64,000 nucleotides of DNA from Azospira sp. I13 (GTDB lineage: Bacteria; Pseudomonadota; Gammaproteobacteria; Burkholderiales; Rhodocyclaceae): assembly GCF_003112695.1 (NCBI RefSeq), contig NZ_BFBP01000002.1:35473-99472 (forward strand), written 5' to 3'. The position numbers and the translations under genes are program-made. Position 1 is the stretch's first letter. Each line of letters opens with the position of its first letter. Under the pieces are notes generated by a model. That model worked only from the letters and a program-made list of their open reading frames with translations. It had not been told where the DNA came from and ran no database searches. Positions 9,414-16,571 of this stretch are shown here, in pieces.

Positions 9414-9429
9414 TGGCACGCTGCTTGCT
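9414..9429 (+). promoter_or_regulatory. Sigma-54 promoter of fliK-led operon
   Basis: TGGCACGCTGCTTGCT matches the sigma-54 consensus (TGGCACG-N4-TTGCT) at every conserved position. It lies in the 74-bp gap between fliJ and fliK, with a predicted start about 28 nt before the fliK ATG. It should drive fliK-fliL-fliM-fliN under FleR control. Confidence 0.88.
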
Positions 9430-9467
9430 CAAGTCCAGCAACTTCCGATTGCGGATGAGAGAAAACC

Positions 9468-10523
9468 ATGCCCAGCCCTGTCATTAGCGCCCCCCCCACC
9501 TCCGTCGCCCCCATGGCCGCACCGGCCAGTTCCGGGGCCGGTGCCGCCGACGCCCTTGCTTCATTGCAGGGCAATGGCACTATCGGCGCGGATTTTGCAG
9601 CCTTGCTGCTGGCCCAGATCGGCGCCGGTGCCGACGGCCCCGGGCTCCCGATCACCCCGGTTGCAGAATCCTCGGAAGAGAGCGAAACACCTTCCGGCGA
9701 CCTCTCGGCATTGTTTGCCGCCCTCTCCCTGGCCCCCCCGCCCGGCCAGAACACGGCCATCAAAACGGAAGCCAGCGGCGATGCTCTATCCGGCGCCGGC
9801 AAAGGCGCAGCGGCCATCGGCGGTGATGCCCTGGGCAGCGCAGTCGGCGACAACCTGCGCCTCAACGCCCAGGGCGGCAACGGTGCCAATGCCGGCGGCA
9901 ATGATGCCCAGGACGGCAAATCGGCAAAATTTGCCGCTTTTGATGCCACCCTGAAGCAGGCCGAAGCCAAGGCCGACATTTCCGCCCCGGTCATGCCCGA
10001 AGCGCCGGCCGCCGTGCATAGCGCCCACCAGGCCCACGGCAGCCCCAACACCAACAACACCGCAGCCATTCAGGCCCGAGTGGATACGCCAGTGCGTGAT
10101 CCCGCCTTCGGTCAGGAATTCAGCCAGAAGATCGTCTGGATGGCCGGCCAGGACAAGCAGACTGCCCAGCTGAGCCTCAACCCGCCCCAGCTCGGCCCGG
10201 TGGAAATCAGCCTGAAGATCACGGGCGACCAAGCCACTGCTGTCTTCGCCTCACCCCACGCAGAGGTGCGGGAAGCCATCGAAGCCGCCCTGCCCCGCCT
10301 GCGGGAAATGATGAGTTCCGCCGGACTGGAACTGGGCCAGGCGAATGTCAGTAGCCAATCTTTCCAGCAGCAGCAACAGCAGCAGGCCCAACAGAGCCAG
10401 GGCGGCAACGCCCGGGCAGGCAGCCCAGGCGGTATACTTGACGACTCGCCCAACGGCGCTGCATCCACCTCCGGGACCCAGGCCATCCGCCAGGGCAACG
10501 GATTGGTCGACACCTTCGTCTGA
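9468..10523 (+). CDS. fliK: Flagellar hook-length control protein FliK
   Basis: FliK measures hook length and switches export specificity through FlhB. The 351-residue protein has a low-complexity Ala/Gly/Pro-rich N-terminal ruler and the conserved C-terminal switch domain (LSLNPPQLGPVEISLKI, about residues 225-240, followed by LREMMSSAGLEL). Just after that domain lies a run of seven Gln residues near residue 303, coded by CAG/CAA triplets. That run is a likely site of slippage variation. It is the first gene after the sigma-54 promoter at 9414. Confidence 0.92.
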   Translation: MPSPVISAPPTSVAPMAAPASSGAGAADALASLQGNGTIGADFAALLLAQIGAGADGPGLPITPVAESSEESETPSGDLSALFAALSLAPPPGQNTAIKTEASGDALSGAGKGAAAIGGDALGSAVGDNLRLNAQGGNGANAGGNDAQDGKSAKFAAFDATLKQAEAKADISAPVMPEAPAAVHSAHQAHGSPNTNNTAAIQARVDTPVRDPAFGQEFSQKIVWMAGQDKQTAQLSLNPPQLGPVEISLKITGDQATAVFASPHAEVREAIEAALPRLREMMSSAGLELGQANVSSQSFQQQQQQQAQQSQGGNARAGSPGGILDDSPNGAASTSGTQAIRQGNGLVDTFV

Positions 10524-10581
10524 ACCTGCACCGAACATAATCACGACCGCTCAAGCGGCATAACGAACAGAGGAGTCCACT

Positions 10582-11115
10582 ATGGCGAAAGCCGAGGCAA
10601 AACCGGCCGCTGACGGCGAACAGGCCCCGAAAAAGAAGGGCAAGCTGCTCATCATCATCATTGCCGCGGTGGTCCTGCTCGGTGCCATCGGCGGTGGCGC
10701 CCTGTTCATGCTCAAGTCCTCCAGCCACGACGACGAGGAAGAAGTGGCCAGCGAAACCGCCGCCAAGCCAAAGAAAAAGAGCGGCAAGGAAGCCCAGCCG
10801 GTTTACGTGGCCCTGGAAACTTTTACCGTGAACCTGATGCCCGACCAGGGAGAGCAGTACCTGCAGGTCGCCATTTCCATTGAACTGGACGATGCTGCGG
10901 CTGGCGAGAAGATCAAGGTATACATGCCCAAACTGCGCAATACCGTGATGCTGCTGCTGTCCAGCAAGAAGGGCTCCGATCTCGTCACGACGGAAGGCAA
11001 GGAGGCGCTGGCCCTGGAAATTCGCCAGCAGATGAATACGGTGCTGGAGCCCAACTCCAAAGCCAAGGACACTCCGGTCAAGGAAGTGTTGTTCACTTCC
11101 TTCATCATTCAGTAG
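10582..11115 (+). CDS. fliL: Flagellar basal body-associated protein FliL
   Basis: FliL is a single-pass inner-membrane protein around the stators that supports motor torque. The 177-residue product has a short basic cytoplasmic N-terminus, one membrane helix (about residues 22-44, LLIIIIAAVVLLGAIGGGAL) and a charged linker. The periplasmic stomatin/SPFH-like domain follows. AGAGGAG precedes the ATG at 10582. It lies 58 nt after fliK and 25 nt before fliM. Confidence 0.95.
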   Translation: MAKAEAKPAADGEQAPKKKGKLLIIIIAAVVLLGAIGGGALFMLKSSSHDDEEEVASETAAKPKKKSGKEAQPVYVALETFTVNLMPDQGEQYLQVAISIELDDAAAGEKIKVYMPKLRNTVMLLLSSKKGSDLVTTEGKEALALEIRQQMNTVLEPNSKAKDTPVKEVLFTSFIIQ

Positions 11116-11140
11116 GCAAACTGAGAGCGATCGAAAAGCG

Positions 11141-12145
11141 ATGTCCCAGGATTTCCTGTCCCAGGAAGAGGTCGACGCCCTGCTCAAGGGCGTGACCGGC
11201 GAGAGCGACGAACCCGAACATTCGGACGATGCTCAGGCCGGCGTGCGTGCCTACAACCTGGGTACCCAGGAGCGCATCGTGCGTGGGCGCATGCCCACCA
11301 TGGAGCTGATCAACGAGCGTTTCGCCCGTTACCTGCGCATCGGCCTTTTCAACTACATGCACCGCAACGCCGAAATCTCGGTGGGGCCGATCAAGGTGCA
11401 GAAGTACAGCGAATTCATCCGCAACCTGGTGGTGCCCACCAACCTCAACCTGATTTCGGTGAAGCCCCTGCGGGGTACGGCCCTGGTCATCTTCGATCCG
11501 AACCTGGTCTTCCTGGTAGTGGACAACATGTTCGGCGGCGACGGCCGCTTTCATACCCGGGTCGAAGGCCGCGATTTCACGGCCACCGAGCAGCGCATCA
11601 TCCAGGGTATGCTGAATGTGGTCTTCGCCGAATACGAACGTTCCTGGAAGCCGGTGCACGAACTGAAGTTCGAGTACATCCGCTCGGAAATGAACTCCCA
11701 GTTCGCCAACATCGCCACACCATCGGAAATCGTCGTCTCCACCTCGTTTACCCTGGAATTCGGCGGCGCCACCGCCGACATGCACATCTGCATGCCCTAC
11801 TCCATGGTGGAGCCGATCCGCGACCTGCTCTACAGCACCATGCAGAGCGACCAGCTATCCACGGACAAACGCTGGGTCGGCACCCTGCGGCGGCAGTTGC
11901 AGACCGCCGAGGTAGAGCTGGTGGCCAACCTGGCCCATGCCACCGTTTCCCTGCGCCAGGTACTGAAAATGAAACCTGGCGACGTCATTCCCGTAATCAT
12001 TCCCGAAACCCTGATGGTGGAAGTCGATAGCGTCGCCATCATGGAATGCAAATACGGCCAGCAAAGTAACCAGTACGCCCTCAAGGTGGAACGATTTATC
12101 GCGGCGGATAATCCCGATGCGCCGCAGGGAGAAGCCAATGGCTGA
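11141..12145 (+). CDS. fliM: Flagellar motor switch protein FliM
   Basis: FliM is the C-ring protein that receives CheY-P. The N-terminal CheY-binding peptide LSQEEVDALLKG is present at about residues 6-17. It is followed by the CheC-like middle domain (GGDGRFHTRVEG region) and a C-terminal SpoA domain. Its 334 residues are the normal length. The stop overlaps the fliN start by 8 nt. The N-terminal peptide is a useful comparison for similar motifs in CheZ of this window. Confidence 0.97.
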   Translation: MSQDFLSQEEVDALLKGVTGESDEPEHSDDAQAGVRAYNLGTQERIVRGRMPTMELINERFARYLRIGLFNYMHRNAEISVGPIKVQKYSEFIRNLVVPTNLNLISVKPLRGTALVIFDPNLVFLVVDNMFGGDGRFHTRVEGRDFTATEQRIIQGMLNVVFAEYERSWKPVHELKFEYIRSEMNSQFANIATPSEIVVSTSFTLEFGGATADMHICMPYSMVEPIRDLLYSTMQSDQLSTDKRWVGTLRRQLQTAEVELVANLAHATVSLRQVLKMKPGDVIPVIIPETLMVEVDSVAIMECKYGQQSNQYALKVERFIAADNPDAPQGEANG

Positions 12146-12584
12146 CGAAAATACCGAGAATTCCCAGGATATCGCCGACGCCATCGGCGAAGACGACTGG
12201 GCGGCAGCCATGGCCGAGCAGGCCATCGCCGAAAGCGAAACTGCCGCCGCCCCTGCCCCGGCCGCCCAGCCGGCCGACATTTTCCAGTCTTTCGGTGGTG
12301 CCGAGCAGCAGAACGGCATGATGCGGGAACTGGACATGATCCTGGACATCCCGGTGCAGCTCACCGTGGAACTGGGACGGACCAAGATCACCATCAAGAA
12401 CCTGCTGCAACTGGCCCACGGTTCCGTGGTGGAACTGGATGCCCTGGCGGGTGAGCCGATGGATGTGCTGGTGAACGGCACCCTCATCGCCCAGGGGGAA
12501 GTGGTGGTGGTGAACGACAAGTTCGGTATCCGCCTCACCGACATCATCACCCCCTCGGAGCGCATGCGTAAGCTGGGACGCTGA
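12138..12584 (+). CDS. fliN: Flagellar motor switch protein FliN
   Basis: FliN forms the base of the C-ring and binds FliH. The 148-residue protein has an acidic, Ala-rich N-terminal extension and a C-terminal SpoA domain (LGRTKITIKNLLQLAHGSVV, GEVVVVNDKFGIRLTDI). The ATG at 12138 is preceded by AGGGAGAAG and overlaps the fliM stop. An in-frame upstream ATG at 12117 lies deep inside fliM and is less likely. A terminator-like hairpin follows it. Confidence 0.95.
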   Translation: MADENTENSQDIADAIGEDDWAAAMAEQAIAESETAAAPAPAAQPADIFQSFGGAEQQNGMMRELDMILDIPVQLTVELGRTKITIKNLLQLAHGSVVELDALAGEPMDVLVNGTLIAQGEVVVVNDKFGIRLTDIITPSERMRKLGR

Positions 12585-12617
12585 GCTGCCCCTGGCCGGC
12601 TCCGGCCCGCGCCACCG

Positions 12618-12650
12618 CCGCCGCCCTGCAGTGCGGCGGTTTTTTATTTT
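12618..12650 (+). terminator. Terminator-like hairpin between fliN and fliO
   Basis: CCGCCGC at 12618-12624 pairs with GCGGCGG at 12633-12639. A TTTTTTATTTTT tract follows directly. This looks like an intrinsic terminator on the plus strand, inside what is usually one operon. It may act partially and lower fliOPQR expression relative to fliMN. Confidence 0.75.
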
Positions 12651-12758
12651 TGGGGCATGGATTACCATAGAGGCCGTTTTCCCAGGTCGGCCCAACCGGG
12701 CCGCTTCTCCCGCTCAGCCGGGCACTTACCCAGCCTTTTCCCGTTGCCGGACACCTTT

Positions 12759-13226
12759 GTGCCAGCCCATTTGCTCCGCCTCGCCCGCCTTTCCCCACGA
12801 ATCCTCGGTGCCCTAACCGGCGTCCTGCCGCTTCTCGCCTGGGGACAGCAGCAGGCAGCCGCCAGCGCGCCACCTCCCGGCATCTCCGGCAGCAGCGTGC
12901 TGCAGGCCCTGTTCGGCCTGCTAGTGGTGCTTGGCTTGCTGGTCGCTGCCACCTTTTTCATGCGCCGTATCTACGGCGGCCGCCCCTTTGGCCAGGGCCC
13001 CCTGAAACTGCTTGGCGGCATCGCCGTGGGCAACCGGGAGCGCATCCTGCTGGTGGAAGTGGAAGACACCTGGCTGGTGATCGGCATGGCCCCAGGCCAG
13101 TTCCGCACCCTGCATACCCTGCCCAAGGGCCAGCTGCCCCAGGGCCTGCCGGGTTCGCCGGGCCAGCCCTCCTTCGCCCACTGGCTGAACCAGGTCATGG
13201 CCCGCAAGAACAACCCGCCCGAATGA
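12759..13226 (+). CDS. fliO: Flagellar biosynthesis protein FliO
   Basis: FliO is a membrane chaperone for assembly of the FliP/FliQ/FliR export gate. From the GTG at 12759 the product has 155 residues. It has a signal-like N-terminal segment (about 4-28), a strong membrane helix (VLQALFGLLVVLGLLVAATF) and the cytoplasmic FliO domain (GNRERILLVEVEDTWLVIG). The frame is open back to an ATG at 12657, but that codon abuts the upstream terminator T-tract. No candidate start has a clear ribosome binding site, so the start is uncertain. It overlaps fliP by 4 nt (ATGA). Confidence 0.85.
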   Translation: MPAHLLRLARLSPRILGALTGVLPLLAWGQQQAAASAPPPGISGSSVLQALFGLLVVLGLLVAATFFMRRIYGGRPFGQGPLKLLGGIAVGNRERILLVEVEDTWLVIGMAPGQFRTLHTLPKGQLPQGLPGSPGQPSFAHWLNQVMARKNNPPE

Positions 13227-13984
13227 CCATGAAACGCTGCTCCATTCCCTCCCTGATCGTATTCCTCAGCCTGCTTCTGGCGCCTCTGGCGGCCATGGCC
13301 CAGGCCGGCGGCCTACCGGCCTTCACCAGCAGCCCGGCCCCTGGCGGCGGACAGAACTACACCCTGTCCATCCAGACCCTGCTAACCCTGACGGCCCTCA
13401 CCTTCATTCCCGCCGTGCTGCTGATGATGACTGCCTTCACCCGCATCATCATCGTTCTCTCCATGCTGCGCCACGCCATGGGCCTGCAGACCACGCCCCC
13501 CAACCAGGTCTTGCTGGGACTGGCGCTGTTCCTTACTTTTTTCATCATGTCGCCGGTGGCTGACCGGGTCTATACCGAAGCCTACGTTCCCCTGGCGGAA
13601 AACAAGATCACCTTCATGCAGGCCCTGGAACGGGCCGAGCAGCCGGTGCGGGGCTTCATGCTGAAGCAGACCCGGGAGGCCGATATCGCCCTCTTTGCCG
13701 GCTTTGCCAACATCAAGAACATCGAGAGCCCGGATAAAGTCCCTCTGCGCATCCTGGTGCCCGCCTTCGTCACCTCCGAGCTGAAAACGGCGTTCCAGAT
13801 CGGTTTCATCATCTTCATCCCCTTCCTCATCATCGACATGGTGGTGGGCAGCGTGCTCATGTCCATGGGCATGATGATGATGTCGCCGGTGATGGTGGCC
13901 ATGCCCTTCAAGATGATGCTATTCGTGCTGGTGGATGGCTGGCATCTGATCCTTGGTTCCCTGGTCCAGAGTTTCGCCACATGA
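13223..13984 (+). CDS. fliP: Flagellar export gate protein FliP
   Basis: FliP is the main pore-forming subunit of the type III export gate. The 253-residue protein has a cleavable signal peptide (about residues 1-25, ending AAMAQA) and four membrane helices. Signature stretches include FTRIIIVLSMLRHAMG and the Met-rich gasket region SMGMMMMSPV. The start overlaps fliO by 4 nt; an ATG at 13229 is an alternative. The stop overlaps fliQ by 4 nt, so fliOPQR appear translationally coupled. Confidence 0.97.
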   Translation: MTMKRCSIPSLIVFLSLLLAPLAAMAQAGGLPAFTSSPAPGGGQNYTLSIQTLLTLTALTFIPAVLLMMTAFTRIIIVLSMLRHAMGLQTTPPNQVLLGLALFLTFFIMSPVADRVYTEAYVPLAENKITFMQALERAEQPVRGFMLKQTREADIALFAGFANIKNIESPDKVPLRILVPAFVTSELKTAFQIGFIIFIPFLIIDMVVGSVLMSMGMMMMSPVMVAMPFKMMLFVLVDGWHLILGSLVQSFAT

Positions 13985-14250
13985 CCCCCGAAACCGTCAT
14001 GAATATCGGCCGCCAGGCCGTGGAAATCACCATCCTGGTCTCCTCTCCGGTGCTCATCGTGGCCCTGGTGGTAGGTCTCCTGATCAGCGTTTTCCAGGCA
14101 GCCACCTCTCTCAACGAGACCACCCTCTCCTTTGTGCCCAAGATCATCGCCATGTTCCTCACCCTGGTGTTCGCCGGGCCGTGGATGCTGCAGATGATGA
14201 CCGACTACATCCAGCGCCTCTTTTCCAGCATTCCGAGTCTCATCGGATGA
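13981..14250 (+). CDS. fliQ: Flagellar export gate protein FliQ
   Basis: FliQ is a small two-helix subunit of the export gate. The 89-residue product has two hydrophobic hairpin helices (about 17-38 and 52-76) and the family pattern SVFQAATSLNETTLSFVPK. It overlaps both fliP and fliR by 4 nt. Confidence 0.97.
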   Translation: MTPETVMNIGRQAVEITILVSSPVLIVALVVGLLISVFQAATSLNETTLSFVPKIIAMFLTLVFAGPWMLQMMTDYIQRLFSSIPSLIG

Positions 14251-15032
14251 TCAGCTTCACCTCGGCCCAGCTCAACGCCTGGATCGCGGCCTTCATCTTC
14301 CCCCTGATCCGCATCCTGGCATTCGTTGCCGCGGCTCCGGTCTTCAACAATGCGGCCGTGCCGCGGCGGGTCAGGCTGATACTGGGCCTGGCTCTGGCCG
14401 CCGCCATCGTTCCCACCGTCCCTCCCCTGCCCCCCATGGAGCCGGCCTCGGGCATCGGCCTGGCCATTCTGGCCCAGCAGATCCTGATCGGCCTGTCCCT
14501 GGCTTTTGTCATGCGCCTGATTTTTGCCGGCATCACCATGGCCGGCGAACTGATGAGCTTTCAGATGGGCTTGGGCTTCGCGACACTCTACGATCCCCAG
14601 AATACGGCCCAGACCGGGGTGGTGGCAGAGGTGGTCACCCTGTGTGCCACCCTGGTATTTCTGGCCTTGAATGGCCATCTGTTGATGATTGCCGGCCTGG
14701 CGGACAGCTTCCGCACCATTCCCATCGCCACCCCTTCGGTGACTGCCGGGCTCTGGCTCAACCTGGCGGAAGCCGGTACCCAGATTTTCCGCATCGGGTT
14801 GCTGCTGTCCCTACCCGTGGTCATTGCCCTGATAATCACCAACCTGGCCTTGTCCATCCTCTCCCGGGCCGCCCCCCAGCTCAACCTGATGGCGGTGGGA
14901 TTTCCCGTCACCCTGACCATCGGCCTGGGCATCCTGGCCCTCAGCCTGCCTTATATGGTGGAGCCCTTGACTCGCCTGTTCGATGAAGGATTCCGCCTTA
15001 CCCTGACGGTGCTGGCGCCCATCAAGCGCTGA
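14247..15032 (+). CDS. fliR: Flagellar export gate protein FliR
   Basis: FliR closes the FliP5Q4R1 export gate in the inner membrane. From the ATG at 14247, overlapping the fliQ stop, it has 261 residues and about six hydrophobic helices. Conserved pieces include RILAFVAAAPVFNN and GELMSFQMGLGFATLYDPQ. The frame is open further upstream through fliQ, but that region is overlapping coding sequence. It ends the plus-strand fli block and faces the convergent lipoprotein gene across 38 bp. Confidence 0.97.
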   Translation: MISFTSAQLNAWIAAFIFPLIRILAFVAAAPVFNNAAVPRRVRLILGLALAAAIVPTVPPLPPMEPASGIGLAILAQQILIGLSLAFVMRLIFAGITMAGELMSFQMGLGFATLYDPQNTAQTGVVAEVVTLCATLVFLALNGHLLMIAGLADSFRTIPIATPSVTAGLWLNLAEAGTQIFRIGLLLSLPVVIALIITNLALSILSRAAPQLNLMAVGFPVTLTIGLGILALSLPYMVEPLTRLFDEGFRLTLTVLAPIKR

Positions 15033-15070
15033 TGGCAGACGGAGCCATGGCCCCAATGGGCTGATATGTC

Positions 15071-15547
15071 TCAGCGGGCCGGCGCGGTGTTCTTGCCGGC
15101 CATCTGGATCAGGCCCTGGGCATAGCGCTGGGCCACCGGTGTCGAAGACTCGATGCCTTCGTAGTAATCCACCACCCGATAGCTGGCAAACCCCTGCTCC
15201 CGGCGCAATTGCTCGGCCCGGCGCTTGATGACCAGCATGGCTTCCCCGGAACCGCCGGTATGGAAGCGTTTCATTTTCAGATCGAAGACGTAGACGTCGT
15301 CCGCCACCTTGGCTTCCACCAGCTCCCAGTTGGGCGCCAGGGGATCATAGACGTTGTACAGCACCCAGGCACCAGCCCCTGCCAGCAGCAGCTTTTCCAG
15401 GGAGTAGGAAATGGTCTCGGTGAGCCGGAATTCGGCCGCCGGCACCAGGGTGGATTTATGCGGATAAGGCCCGCCCAGGCTGTCCCACTTGGCACAGCCG
15501 GCCAGGCCCAGGACCAGCGCCGCCGCCAGTACGCTCGCGCTGCGCAT
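15071..15547 (-). CDS. Small lipoprotein of unknown function, coupled to flgL
   Basis: The 158-residue product begins with a lipoprotein signal: a basic start, a hydrophobic core and a LGLAGC lipobox, with Cys18 as the likely lipidated residue. The position after Cys is Ala, so outer-membrane sorting is expected. A second short hydrophobic stretch (KLLLAGAGAWVLYNVYDPLAP) lies around residue 52. I do not recognise a family. The ATG overlaps the flgL stop (ATGA), so it is probably translated with flgL from the flgK promoter and expressed late in flagellar assembly. Its link to the flagellum is inference from position. Confidence 0.75.
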   Translation of the reverse strand: MRSASVLAAALVLGLAGCAKWDSLGGPYPHKSTLVPAAEFRLTETISYSLEKLLLAGAGAWVLYNVYDPLAPNWELVEAKVADDVYVFDLKMKRFHTGGSGEAMLVIKRRAEQLRREQGFASYRVVDYYEGIESSTPVAQRYAQGLIQMAGKNTAPAR

Positions 15548-16542
15548 CAGAGCATGCTGAACAGGTTGAGGCTGGAAACCGTGGTGAAGGCCTTCTGAGC
15601 AGCCTGCAATTGCACCTGCTGCTTGCTCAGATCCGACAGGGCGGAGGCGTAGTCCAGGTCCCGCAGGTTGGAAATGATCGAGGAATACTGGACGTCGATA
15701 TCGGAACTGGCTTCGCCCAGGGAATCGAGCTCGCTGAGGCGGGCGCCGACGGAGGAACGAACGCGCACGGCGTTGTCCTTGGAGGCATAGAGATTGTCCA
15801 GGGCCTTGCTGATTTCCCCCGGCAGGGCCGCGGCGGCCACCGGATCATTGGCCACCGGCTTCTTCAGGGTATCCACCAGATTCTGCACGGTATCGAAGAT
15901 GCTCTGGTTGGAGACGTTGCCGTTACGGTCCCGCACCCGCATGAAAATATCGGCACCGGATTCGCTGATGGGCATCTGGCGCGAGGCATCCACCTGCAGT
16001 TCCCGGGTTCCCTGGTCGCCGTTGAAGGAGACGTAGTTGTTGGCCGGCAGGGTCAGGTCCGTTGGATCAAAGCTGTAATAGGGCCCCGAGGTGCCGCTGA
16101 CATTGAATGGGCGTACCGTGGATTGATAGCCAGAGAACAGGTAATGGCCGTTGCCGTCCTGGCTGTTGGCCACCGACACCAACTCCTTCAGGCGCTCCTC
16201 CAGTTCCGTGGCGATAGCTGAGCGGTTAGCATCGTTAAGGGTGGTATTGCCGGCCTGGATCGTCTTGTCCAGGATTTCCTGCATGGTATTGACCGTCGTG
16301 TTCAGCTGGGTTTCCACCAGCTTGAGGCTGTCCTTGGCCTGGCCCTGGTTCTCCATGTAGCGCTTGTTTACTTCCTGGGCCTGGATATTGACTAGAACCT
16401 GGGAGGCGGCGACAGGGTCGTCCTCGGGCGTGACGACGCGGCGGCCGGTGGCGATCTGGTTGTAGGTCTTGAGCTGGGCGGCCTGGTTGTTCAGGATCCC
16501 GGAGGTTCCCGAATTGAAGATCATGTTGGTGCTGATGCGCAT
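15547..16542 (-). CDS. flgL: Flagellar hook-filament junction protein FlgL (HAP3)
   Basis: FlgL joins the hook, through FlgK, to the flagellin filament. The 331-residue product has flagellin-like N- and C-terminal coiled-coil ends (MRISTNMIFNSGTSGILNNQ and a C-terminal Gln/Ala-rich helix) around a variable middle. That is the usual FlgL layout. It lies 29 nt after flgK, and its stop overlaps the start of the lipoprotein gene. It is probably co-transcribed with flgK from a sigma-28-like promoter. Confidence 0.94.
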   Translation of the reverse strand: MRISTNMIFNSGTSGILNNQAAQLKTYNQIATGRRVVTPEDDPVAASQVLVNIQAQEVNKRYMENQGQAKDSLKLVETQLNTTVNTMQEILDKTIQAGNTTLNDANRSAIATELEERLKELVSVANSQDGNGHYLFSGYQSTVRPFNVSGTSGPYYSFDPTDLTLPANNYVSFNGDQGTRELQVDASRQMPISESGADIFMRVRDRNGNVSNQSIFDTVQNLVDTLKKPVANDPVAAAALPGEISKALDNLYASKDNAVRVRSSVGARLSELDSLGEASSDIDVQYSSIISNLRDLDYASALSDLSKQQVQLQAAQKAFTTVSSLNLFSML

Positions 16543-16571
16543 GGTGGCAGCTCCCTAAAACACACCGGTCA

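Noticed and set aside
10350-10395. CAG/CAA run in fliK as a possible microsatellite
   Set aside because: It codes for a Gln tract inside a disordered part of FliK. The triplets are mixed and too few for a confident tandem-repeat call.
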